From: an uncultured Clostridiaceae bacterium
Lineage (GTDB): Bacteria > Bacillota > Clostridia > Lachnospirales > Lachnospiraceae
Assembly: GCA_958441075.1 (NCBI GenBank)
Contig: CAUCBQ010000045.1
Span: 1-13,864 of the forward strand
DNA length: 13,864 nt
Reading direction: 5' to 3'
How positions within the stretch are numbered: the stretch's first letter is position 1; every line of letters begins with the position of its first letter. The position numbers and the translations under genes are program-made. The notes under the pieces were generated by a model. It saw only the letters and a program-made list of their open reading frames with translations, did no database searches and was not told where the DNA came from. Of the stretch, positions 1-6,202 are shown piece after piece.

Positions 1-59
1 CCATTCTATGTAAGAATATGACGAGGAACAAATCAGTGCCATATCTGGCTGTCCGGCTA

Positions 60-78
60 TCGCACTGGTTCAGTGTGA
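60..78 (+). promoter_or_regulatory. Stem-loop in the pyrB upstream region
   Basis: Bases 60-67 can pair with 71-78 around a GTT loop, giving an 8-bp stem with one G-U pair. The core is CACTG / CAGTG. A second copy, CAGTGC at 34-39, is complementary to GCACTG at 62-67, so the central arm has two possible partners. No T-run follows the stem, so it is not a standard terminator. A weak -10-like TAAAAT sits at 104-109 without a convincing -35. This could be a transcript leader structure or an operator of pyrBI; the sequence does not decide. No gene is recognisable in bases 1-131. Confidence 0.3.
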
Positions 79-131
79 ACTATTTCCCAAAATCACTTAA
101 AAATAAAATAGAAAAGGCAAAGGAGAATCAC

Positions 132-1054
132 ATGAGACACTTACTGAATCCCTTAGACTTCTCTGTGGAGGAAATCGATGAACTTTTGGCATTAGCCAGA
201 GATATTGAGAAAAACCTTCCCAGATACGCGCACGTTTGCGACGGCAAAAAGCTGGCGACCCTGTTTTATGAGCCCAGCACCAGAACACGCTTAAGCTTTG
301 AAGCAGCTATGCTGAACCTGGGCGGCAATGTTCTCGGCTTTTCTTCCGCCAATTCCAGCTCTGCTGCAAAGGGAGAAAGCGTTGCTGATACCATCCGTAT
401 GATTTCCTGCTACGCTGACATCTGCGCTATGCGCCATCCCAAAGAGGGTTCCGCTTTTGTAGCAGCTCAGAAAGCAGAAATCCCCGTTATCAACGCAGGT
501 GACGGCGGTCATCAGCACCCCACACAGACTCTGACCGACCTTATGACCATCCGTTCCTTAAAGGGCCGTCTGGACAATCTGACAATCGGTCTGTGCGGCG
601 ACCTTAAATTCGGCCGTACGGTTCACTCACTTATCAGCGCTATGGTCCGCTATCCGGGCGTAAAGTTCATCCTGATCTCTCCGCCGGAGCTGCGTATTCC
701 TGACAGCATCCGCGAGGACGTACTGAAGCCAACAACATCCCCTTCGAGGAAGTAGGCAATCTGGATGACGCTCTGGGAAGCCTGGATGTTCTTTATATGA
801 CCCGTGTTCAGAAAGAGCGTTTCTTCAATGAAGAGGATTATATCCGCTTAAAAGACTGCTACATTCTGACCCGCAAAAAAATGAAGCTGGCAAAACCGGA
901 TATGTACATCCTTCATCCCCTTCCAAGAGTAAACGAGATATCTGTAGAAGTGGACGACGATCCGAGAGCTGCTTACTTTAAACAGGCCCAGTACGGCGTA
1001 TATGTCCGTATGGCACTGATTATGACATTACTGGAGGTAGAAAAGCCATGTTAA
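132..1054 (+). pseudogene. pyrB: Aspartate carbamoyltransferase catalytic chain, frameshifted
   Basis: PyrB condenses carbamoyl phosphate with aspartate in the committed step of pyrimidine synthesis. The first frame (132-755) shows the carbamoyl phosphate loop YEPSTRTR (residues 46-53), the mobile loop SSSAAKGES (74-82), HQHPTQTLTDL (127-137) and GDLKFGRTVHS (156-166). After codon 199 the frame breaks and stops at 755. The reading continues in the +2-shifted frame from 731 with NNIPFEEVG, then YMTRVQKER and HPLPRVNEI. Adding back one base near 729 (AAG-CCA read as AAG-GCC-AAC) gives 307 residues, the normal family length. ATG 132 is chosen because AGGAG at 121-125 precedes it and the homologous N-terminus starts there. 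The stop overlaps pyrI by seven bases. There is no other lesion, so this is either a recent mutation or a sequence error; the family assignment is secure. Confidence 0.93.
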
Positions 1055-1482
1055 ATATCAGCGGATTAAAAGAAGGTATTGTTCTTGACCACATTGAGGC
1101 AGGAAAGAGCCTGGACATCTACTATCATCTGGGCCTGGATAAGCTGGACTGCCAGGTTGCCATCATCAAAAATGCACGCAGCAACAAAATGGGCCGCAAA
1201 GACATTATCAAGATTGAAGGCGGTCTGGATAAGCTGGATCTGGATATCCTGGGCTACATTGACCACAATATTACTGTAAATATTATCCGTGATGACAAAA
1301 TTGCGGAAAAGAAAGCCTTAAAGCTTCCAAAGAAAATTACCAATGTGATCCACTGCAAGAATCCACGCTGCATTACCTCCATCGAGCAGGAGCTTCCCCA
1401 TATCTTCTATCTGGCAGATGAAAAAACTGAAACATACCGCTGCCAGTACTGTGAAGAGAAATACAGCGAATACAATCAGTAA
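1048..1482 (+). CDS. pyrI: Aspartate carbamoyltransferase regulatory chain PyrI
   Basis: PyrI is the non-catalytic chain that binds nucleotide effectors (CTP/UTP inhibit, ATP activates in the enterobacterial enzyme) and holds PyrB trimers together in the dodecamer. The 144-residue length is normal. The N-terminal allosteric domain spans about residues 1-97; the C-terminal zinc domain has four cysteines at 103, 108, 132 and 135 in the pattern C-x4-C-x23-C-x2-C. The ATG lies inside the last codons of pyrB with a seven-base overlap, and GGAGG at 1033-1037 is well placed, so it can initiate on its own. With pyrB frameshifted, ribosomes would stop at 755, about 290 bases upstream, which would weaken any translational coupling. 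A strong terminator follows. The identification is secure from the cysteines and the neighbour. Confidence 0.97.
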   Translation: MLNISGLKEGIVLDHIEAGKSLDIYYHLGLDKLDCQVAIIKNARSNKMGRKDIIKIEGGLDKLDLDILGYIDHNITVNIIRDDKIAEKKALKLPKKITNVIHCKNPRCITSIEQELPHIFYLADEKTETYRCQYCEEKYSEYNQ

Positions 1483-1510
1483 AACCATGCGTCAGAACGC
1501 ATTTATACAA

Positions 1511-1557
1511 AAAGAAACCGGCCTCTGCTTTTAACAGCGGAACGCCGGTTTCTTTTT
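1511..1557. terminator. Bidirectional intrinsic terminator between convergent genes
   Basis: A perfect 12-bp stem pairs AAAGAAACCGGC (1511-1522) with GCCGGTTTCTTT (1544-1555). The intervening 21 bases can form a smaller inner stem. T-runs follow on both strands: TTTTT on the + strand at the stem's 3' side, and TTTTTG on the - strand. It lies 28 bases after the pyrI stop and 10 bases beyond the stop of the opposing glyoxalase gene, so it can serve both transcripts. Confidence 0.9.
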
Positions 1558-1567
1558 ATCTTTTTAT

Positions 1568-1936
1568 TTATTTCTTTTCTGGAACAATCTCAATCCAGTA
1601 TCCGTCAGGATCAGAGATGAAATAAATTCCCATAGACGGATTCTCATAACAGATACAGCCCATTTCCTGATGCTTCTGATGGATTCCTTCATAATCATCC
1701 ACATGGAAAGCCAGATGAAATTCGCATTCACCCAGATTATAGGGTTCTGTACGGTCCCTAAGCCAGGTCAGCTCCAGAGTAAAATCACTGAGGCCGTCTC
1801 CTAAATATACCAGCTTAAAGGAGCCGTCCGAAGCCTCCTTCTCCCTCACCGGTTTAAGGCCCAGAGCCTTCTCATAAAATCCCAGACTCTTTTCCAAATC
1901 CAGTACGTTAAAATTAAAATGATTAAATTTTACCAT
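1568..1936 (-). CDS. Glyoxalase I-like VOC metalloenzyme
   Basis: This 122-residue protein belongs to the vicinal oxygen chelate superfamily and most resembles lactoylglutathione lyase, which converts the methylglyoxal-thiol adduct to an acyl thioester. The two beta-alpha-beta-beta-beta modules are visible: HFNFNVLDLEKSLGFYEKALG at the start and FHLAFHV (73-79) leading the second half. The four metal ligands of glyoxalase I have counterparts at His6, Glu55 (LEL), His74 and Glu116 (WIEIVPE). It is slightly shorter than E. coli GloA (135 residues), as is common for clostridial forms, which often use Ni or Co; that metal choice is inference. The thiol cosubstrate is unknown because many clostridia lack glutathione. 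It starts 15 bases after the serS stop, with AGGAG before ATG, so it is probably cotranscribed with serS. Other VOC activities cannot be excluded. Confidence 0.85.
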   Translation of the reverse strand: MVKFNHFNFNVLDLEKSLGFYEKALGLKPVREKEASDGSFKLVYLGDGLSDFTLELTWLRDRTEPYNLGECEFHLAFHVDDYEGIHQKHQEMGCICYENPSMGIYFISDPDGYWIEIVPEKK

Positions 1937-1951
1937 TTATTTACTCCTGTC

Positions 1952-3241
1952 TTATTTCTGAGGAACCATAACTTCCATACCGCCCATATAAGGTCTTAAT
2001 GCTTCAGGAATCCTTACGCTGCCGTCTGCCTGCAGATTGTTCTCCAGGAAAGCAATGAGCATACGGGGAGGCGCTACTACGGTATTATTTAAGGTATGGG
2101 CCAGATACTTGGTTCCATCCTCACCCTGTACACGGATCTTTAAGCGGCGCGCCTGGGCATCTCCCAGATTGGAGCAGCTTCCCACCTCAAAATACTTCTT
2201 CTGTCTTGGGGACCATGCCTCTACATCGCAGGACTTCACCTTAAGATCTGCCAGATCACCGGAACAGCACTCCAGAGTTCTCACCGGAATATCCAGGGAA
2301 CGGAACAGATCTACTGTATTCTGCCACAGCTTGTCATACCATACAGGGCTTTCCTCAGGTTTGCAGACAACGATCATCTCCTGCTTCTCAAACTGATGAA
2401 TGCGGTATACGCCTCTCTCCTCAATACCGTGAGCACCCTTCTCCTTGCGGAAGCATGGGGAATAGCTGGTAAGAGTCATGGGAAGCTCTGCCTCCGGTGT
2501 AATCGTATCAATAAATTTTCCAATCATGGAATGCTCGCTGGTTCCGATCAGATAGAGATCCTCCCCCTCGATCTTGTACATCATGGCATCCATCTCGGCA
2601 AAGCTCATGACGCCGGTTACCACATTGCTGCGGATCATAAAAGGCGGTACACAATAGGTAAAACCACGGCCAATCATAAAATCTCTTGCATAGGAAATCA
2701 CAGCAGAGTGAAGTCTGGCAATATCGCCCATAAGATAATAGAAACCATTTCCGGCTACTCTTCTGGCGGCATCCAGATCAATTCCCTTAAAGCGCTCCAT
2801 GATATCTGTATGGTAGGGAATCTCAAAATCGGGAACCGCCGGCTCGCCGAACTTCTCAATCTCTACATTCTCACTGTCATCCTTGCCAATGGGTACGCTT
2901 GGATCAATAATATTGGGAATGGTCATCATAATCTTTAAGATCTTCCCGGAAAGCTCGCTCTCCTTTGCCTCTAACTCTGCCAGTCTGGCGGAATTGGCGC
3001 TGACCTGCTTCTTCACTTCCTCCGCCTCTTCCTTCTTACCCTGGCCCATGAGAGCGCCGATCTGCTTGGACAGCTTGTTTCTGCTGGCTCTGAGATCATC
3101 GGCTTCCTTCTGGGTAGCGCGGTTTTCAGCGTCCAGCGCGATCACCTCGTCTACCAGGGGAAGCTTTCCGTCCTGAAATTTATTTTTAATATTCTGCTTT
3201 ACGATGTCAGGGTTTTCTCTGACAAACTTTAAATCTAACAT
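1952..3241 (-). CDS. serS: Seryl-tRNA synthetase, archaeal-like motifs
   Basis: SerRS is a class II synthetase that charges tRNA-Ser and tRNA-Sec with serine. The 429-residue product has the N-terminal coiled-coil tRNA-binding arm (about residues 1-110), the catalytic core with TSEH (234-237), motif 2 FRKEKGAHGIEERGVYRIHQFE (264-285, split here by no gap), the serine/ATP region CSGDLADLKVKSCDVEAWSP, SCSN (355-358) and QARR (363-366), and motif 3 around TLNNT...PPRMLIAFLENN (383-402), ending in LRPYMGG. Typical bacterial SerRS has TAEVPLTN and TLNGSGLAVGRTL at these places; TSEH, YRIHQFEKQE and TLNNT resemble archaeal enzymes. CAGGAGGAG lies just before ATG. No T-box leader fits in the 106 bases upstream. 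It leads a two-gene unit with the glyoxalase gene. Function as SerRS is near certain; whether it is the only copy in the genome cannot be seen here. Confidence 0.96.
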   Translation of the reverse strand: MLDLKFVRENPDIVKQNIKNKFQDGKLPLVDEVIALDAENRATQKEADDLRASRNKLSKQIGALMGQGKKEEAEEVKKQVSANSARLAELEAKESELSGKILKIMMTIPNIIDPSVPIGKDDSENVEIEKFGEPAVPDFEIPYHTDIMERFKGIDLDAARRVAGNGFYYLMGDIARLHSAVISYARDFMIGRGFTYCVPPFMIRSNVVTGVMSFAEMDAMMYKIEGEDLYLIGTSEHSMIGKFIDTITPEAELPMTLTSYSPCFRKEKGAHGIEERGVYRIHQFEKQEMIVVCKPEESPVWYDKLWQNTVDLFRSLDIPVRTLECCSGDLADLKVKSCDVEAWSPRQKKYFEVGSCSNLGDAQARRLKIRVQGEDGTKYLAHTLNNTVVAPPRMLIAFLENNLQADGSVRIPEALRPYMGGMEVMVPQK

Positions 3242-3287
3242 GATACTCCTCCTGGATCTCCTTACTGTATTTACATACTTGTTTATG

Positions 3288-3317
3288 AGTATATAACATT
3301 TTCCAGTGAAATAAAAG
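3288..3317 (-). promoter_or_regulatory. Possible serS promoter
   Basis: On the - strand TATACT (positions 3293-3288) is a fair -10 hexamer 47 bases before the serS ATG, and TGTTATATA overlaps it as a possible extended -10. The region 16-18 bases upstream is T-rich but holds no good -35 (TTTTAT or TTTATT). This is a weak call resting on location and composition. Confidence 0.3.
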
Positions 3318-3337
3318 CCTTTTTTTGAAAAAGCTCC
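3312..3337 (-). terminator. Possible weak terminator after pdxY
   Basis: On the - strand, just after the kinase stop, AGCTTTTT can pair with AAAAAGGCT across a CAA loop with one bulged G, followed by TTTTATTT. The stem is AT-rich with only three G-C-containing pairs at its base, so termination may be partial and serS could receive some read-through. Confidence 0.35.
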
Positions 3338-3347
3338 CTTCCGGCGC

Positions 3348-4193
3348 CTATTCGTCCGTCATCTGGCACAGTCTTCCTAAAAGCTGCTCAAAACAGACCC
3401 CGTTTTTAACCGGTATGTGAAGCTCTCCGGAACGCACGATGCAGTCTCTTACAAAATCAGCCGCCAGCTCTGCCGATTTGCCCAAACTCCAGCCCCGGAT
3501 ACAGCCTCCCGCTATAATAGAAGAAAACACATCTCCCGTACCGGGCCGTTCCTCTCCCACAGCGCTGCGGCCCAGAAAGGATACATCTCCCTCTCCCTCT
3601 GCCATGGCATTTACCAGATCAGAGCCCTTTCGGATTCCCGTGATAACTACGGCTGAAGGCCCCAGCTTCTGAAGCTGTCTTACAAGGCTGCTCAGCTCTT
3701 TCTCGCTCATTTCCCCGTTTTTATAGGGAGTGCCGGTCAGAATACATGCCTCTGTAAGATTTGGGGTCAGTATATCAGCCATGGCAGCCAGCCCCCGCAT
3801 TCGGCTGCACATAGCCGGCGTATAGGTCGCATAGGAAATTCCGTGATCCCCCATAATGGGATCTACCAGCACCTTTGTCTCAGGGGTCCGAAAGGATGTG
3901 ATCATATCCTTTACAATCTCAATCTGGCGCTCCGATCCCAGAAATCCTGTGGCAATGCCGTCAAAGGTAAGGCCCAATTCCTTCCATTTTTCAATATAAG
4001 GCTCCATATGATCGGTATAATCGTCAAAATAATACACCGGAAACCCGGTATGGTTTGAAAGAATAGAGGTTGGCACCGGACAGCACTGGATGCCCATAGC
4101 TGATAAAATGGGAAGAGCCACTGTAAGGGAACAGCGGCCATACCCGGAGAGATCATTAATCATTGCAATTTTCTTCTGATGGTAATTAGACAT
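3348..4193 (-). CDS. pdxY: Pyridoxamine/pyridoxal kinase
   Basis: This ribokinase-family enzyme phosphorylates pyridoxal or pyridoxamine, trapping vitamin B6 in the cell and feeding pyridoxal phosphate. The 281-residue length fits PdxK/PdxY. Visible features are the substrate-side loop NDLSGYGRCSL (13-23), the N-terminal pattern PTSILSNHTGFP (41-52), DPIMGDHG (111-118) for ATP/metal binding, TPNLTEA (143-149), and the anion-hole GTGD (218-221) whose Asp221 is the expected catalytic base. The start is set by GGAG nine bases before ATG. It follows the ECF S component gene by 13 bases, in the same unit. Pyridoxamine kinase is the usual name for this Firmicutes subfamily; hydroxymethylpyrimidine kinase (ThiD) is a relative but its motifs and the SGYGR loop fit PdxY better. 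Substrate preference is not readable from sequence. Confidence 0.9.
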   Translation of the reverse strand: MSNYHQKKIAMINDLSGYGRCSLTVALPILSAMGIQCCPVPTSILSNHTGFPVYYFDDYTDHMEPYIEKWKELGLTFDGIATGFLGSERQIEIVKDMITSFRTPETKVLVDPIMGDHGISYATYTPAMCSRMRGLAAMADILTPNLTEACILTGTPYKNGEMSEKELSSLVRQLQKLGPSAVVITGIRKGSDLVNAMAEGEGDVSFLGRSAVGEERPGTGDVFSSIIAGGCIRGWSLGKSAELAADFVRDCIVRSGELHIPVKNGVCFEQLLGRLCQMTDE

Positions 4194-4206
4194 AAACGGA
4201 TACTCC

Positions 4207-4779
4207 TTATTTCAGCTTATCAGCCAGGCCGGACTGGATTAAGGCCCGGCGAAGAGGCATATAAATCACAATGGAAGCAGCTGCAGACAGAACTGCATTG
4301 ATGGAGGTCGAGGCCACATTCCAGACCAGGGCAAGCTCTGCTGCCGGTTTTCCAAGGATCAGAAGCTTATAATAATATCCAAACAGAGGATCAAAAATCA
4401 TATTAAAAACAAGGCCGCAGACAGCTCCTGCCGCTGCAAAACGCAGTATATGGCCTCTGTCGCTGCTCTCATTGATATGTCCCAGCCTGTGAGCCACAAA
4501 CCCGGTAATCAGACCAATACAAAGCTTTAAAACAATGGTTTTCGGGGCATATATTACATAGACCGGATCGAAGAGATCTCCGATGGCCATACCGATGGCT
4601 CCGCCCAGCCCGCCGTAAAATCCGCCCAAAATCAAAGCTCCCAGCACACAGACTGCATTTCCCAGATGGATAGAGGTTGCGTCTCCGCCGGGAAGGGTAA
4701 TCTTGATCTGCAAAAAGGTAAAGACCACATAGGACAAAGCCGCAAAAAGCCCTGTCATGGCAATCTTTGGTAATTTCAT
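4207..4779 (-). CDS. pdxU2: ECF transporter S component, probably for vitamin B6
   Basis: S components are small membrane proteins that bind a vitamin and hand it to a shared energising module (EcfA, EcfA', EcfT) encoded elsewhere. The 190-residue product has about five or six hydrophobic segments, beginning with ALFAALSYVVFTFLQI near the N-terminus, then GALILGGFYGGLGGAIGMAIGDLF, the pair around VLKLCIGLITGFVAH and AAAGAVCGLVFNMIF, and a last one near AVLSAAASIVIYM. The small-residue-rich helix 1 (the region that docks on EcfT) is present. The substrate is inferred from the pyridoxamine kinase gene 13 bases downstream; predicted B6 S components called PdxU2 have this neighbourhood. The second ATG (4779) is preferred because GAGGAG lies nine bases upstream; the in-frame ATG at 4785 leaves only three bases. 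Thiamine or another vitamin is the main alternative, given thiN nearby. Confidence 0.82.
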   Translation of the reverse strand: MKLPKIAMTGLFAALSYVVFTFLQIKITLPGGDATSIHLGNAVCVLGALILGGFYGGLGGAIGMAIGDLFDPVYVIYAPKTIVLKLCIGLITGFVAHRLGHINESSDRGHILRFAAAGAVCGLVFNMIFDPLFGYYYKLLILGKPAAELALVWNVASTSINAVLSAAASIVIYMPLRRALIQSGLADKLK

Positions 4780-4782
4780 AAT

Positions 4783-4835
4783 CATCCACTCCTCACTTTC
4801 ATTTTATGGTGCATATGGTACCACTAAAGTGGATG
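4783..4835 (-). promoter_or_regulatory. Leader segment able to pair with the pdxU2 ribosome binding region
   Basis: In the - strand transcript, CATCCACT (positions 4835-4828) is the exact complement of AGTGGATG (4790-4783), which overlaps the end of the GAGGAG Shine-Dalgarno and the upstream ATG. Two further G-U pairs extend the helix to ten pairs over a loop of about 33 bases. The same arm also belongs to the small palindrome CCACTTTAGTGG, so two structures compete. This could set translation of the transporter, with an unknown effector, or be chance. Confidence 0.35.
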
Positions 4836-4845
4836 GTTATAAATA

Positions 4846-4877
4846 TCCAGTTTATCTTTTTTTAACCAGTCCAGTTT
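4846..4877. repeat. Direct repeats TCCAGTTT upstream of pdxU2
   Basis: Two exact 8-base copies, TCCAGTTT at 4846-4853 and 4870-4877, lie 24 bases apart in the gap between thiN and the ECF gene. A third CCAGT occurs at 4866-4870, abutting the second. AT-rich DNA lies between them. Direct repeats of this size and spacing are common operators of MocR/PdxR-type regulators, which control B6 genes; no such regulator is in the window, so this is inference from context. Confidence 0.35.
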
Positions 4878-4886
4878 TCAGGAATT

Positions 4887-5537
4887 TCAATCATGGGATT
4901 CCACAGCCATCAGTACACCGTCCGAAAAAGTAATCACACCCTCTTCCTCTGTCAGTTCATTACTGATGCAGAGGCTGGTACCCGTACAGATATCTTTATT
5001 CTCCAGAGGATATTTAAAGCCTTTTAAGGTAATTCCCGTTACCTCCTGCGTAAAAGGCAGGAAGGAGATATATTTCCCCCAGACGCTGTCTTTCTTAAAT
5101 ACGGTTTCCCCGTCAATCAGGTACAGACGGTTCTGGGAATCCACGATACTGGCTCTTATACCCTTCTGCAGACAGGGATATAAAAGCTGTATATTGCCGA
5201 TCATATGATCCAGCCGTCCGCCTGTGGCTCCCAGAATAACGATTTCCTCCGCCCCCATAGCCATGGCCCGCTTTAAGGCCAGTTCTGTATCCGTATCATC
5301 CTTTTCCGGCTGATGAACCTCCCAGACAATATGCTCCATCTTCCGGTAAAACGCCAGAACCGACGGATCTGCGGAATCAAAATCTCCTACAATCACATCC
5401 GGCACAAGCCCCAGAACCTTTGTAACCTTTAATCCTCCATCTACAGCAATCACCCTGTTAAATTTCTCTTTTTGTAAAAAGGAACCGGCGAAGGCCGGAT
5501 CAAGCCGTCCGCCGGTAAGGATCAGACATCGTTTCAT
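4887..5537 (-). CDS. thiN: Thiamine pyrophosphokinase
   Basis: ThiN transfers pyrophosphate from ATP to thiamine, making the cofactor thiamine diphosphate directly from salvaged vitamin. The 216-residue length is normal for the Firmicutes enzyme. The catalytic domain holds DGG (33-35), GDFDS (51-55), the metal-binding KDDTDTELA (79-87) and GATGGRLDH (103-111). The C-terminal beta-rich thiamine-binding domain carries SN (192-193) and the closing SDGVL region. The ATG overlaps the rpe stop as ATGA, so translation is probably coupled. It is the last gene of the long - strand run, and no clear terminator follows before the B6 genes. No TPP riboswitch is seen, as expected for a gene deep in a housekeeping operon. 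Confidence 0.95.
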   Translation of the reverse strand: MKRCLILTGGRLDPAFAGSFLQKEKFNRVIAVDGGLKVTKVLGLVPDVIVGDFDSADPSVLAFYRKMEHIVWEVHQPEKDDTDTELALKRAMAMGAEEIVILGATGGRLDHMIGNIQLLYPCLQKGIRASIVDSQNRLYLIDGETVFKKDSVWGKYISFLPFTQEVTGITLKGFKYPLENKDICTGTSLCISNELTEEEGVITFSDGVLMAVESHD

Positions 5538-6199
5538 TTCTCATATTCCTTAAAGATTTCTACCATTTCTCTTGTGCGGGCCGCCGGGTCCGTTCCAAAC
5601 ACGGCGCTTCCTGCTACAAAAATATTTGCTCCTGCCTCCAGAACCTCTCTTACATTCGCTGCGCTGATTCCTCCATCTACCTGAATATCCGTCTTAAGTC
5701 CCCGCTCATCACAGAGCGCTCTCACTGCTCTTACCTTTTCCAGCGTATATGGGATAAACTTCTGTCCGCCAAAACCCGGATTTACAGTCATAATCAGAAC
5801 CATGTCCACCTGGGCCAGAATCGGTTCCAGAACAGAAACAGGCGTTGCCGGATTTAAAGCCACTCCGGCCAGACATCCTGCTTCCTTAATCTGATTGATC
5901 ACCCGGTCCAGATGCCTGCATGCCTCTGCATGGACAGTGATTACATCTGCTCCTGCCTTTTTTATATCCTCCACATAACGGCCCGGTTCTTCTACCATCA
6001 TGTGAACGTCAAATACCCTGTCTGTAACACGGCGGATGCTTTTAATTACCGGCATTCCAAAAGAAATGCTTGGCACAAAGGCCCCATCCATTACATCCAG
6101 ATGAATCCACTCTGCTCCCGCATCAGAAACAGCCCGAAGCTGACCTCCAAGCTCTGCAAAATCTGCCGCCAGAACAGACGGCGCTACCTTATAATACAT
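5534..6199 (-). CDS. rpe: Ribulose-phosphate 3-epimerase
   Basis: Rpe interconverts D-ribulose 5-phosphate and D-xylulose 5-phosphate in the pentose phosphate pathway. The 221-residue TIM barrel shows APSVLAADF (6-14), the metal and catalytic site HLDVMDG (33-39, with His33 and Asp35), HMMVEEP (66-72, His66), NPGFGGQKF (140-148) and DGGI (175-178, Asp175 as the second acid/base). The phosphate-binding loop GSAVF (197-201) follows. All metal ligands are present. An AAGGAG ribosome binding site sits inside the last codons of rsgA, whose stop is three bases before this ATG. It overlaps thiN by four bases. The placement between rsgA and thiN is the usual Firmicutes arrangement. Confidence 0.97.
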   Translation of the reverse strand: MYYKVAPSVLAADFAELGGQLRAVSDAGAEWIHLDVMDGAFVPSISFGMPVIKSIRRVTDRVFDVHMMVEEPGRYVEDIKKAGADVITVHAEACRHLDRVINQIKEAGCLAGVALNPATPVSVLEPILAQVDMVLIMTVNPGFGGQKFIPYTLEKVRAVRALCDERGLKTDIQVDGGISAANVREVLEAGANIFVAGSAVFGTDPAARTREMVEIFKEYEK

Positions 6200-6202
6200 G
6201 GT

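Noticed and set aside
18..131. In-frame extension of PyrB upstream of the ATG at 132
   Set aside because: No ribosome binding site before the ATG at 18, the extra 38 residues resemble nothing in PyrB, and AGGAG precedes ATG 132, where the family N-terminus begins.
1..131. PyrR-binding attenuator before pyrB
   Set aside because: No PyrR loop consensus and no terminator hairpin with T-run in the visible leader.
720..760. Programmed ribosomal frameshift in pyrB
   Set aside because: No slippery heptamer, no following structure I could see, and PyrB is not known to use frameshifting; a simple deletion explains it.
2396..2938. Open frame of 180 codons on the + strand opposite serS
   Set aside because: It lies wholly antisense to a clearly identified gene, with no ribosome binding site and no recognisable protein features.
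3242..3347. T-box riboswitch upstream of serS
   Set aside because: Only about 106 bases are available, and no T-box consensus or antiterminator was found.
4887..5537. TPP riboswitch controlling thiN
   Set aside because: thiN overlaps rpe by four bases, leaving no leader, and no TPP aptamer motif was seen.
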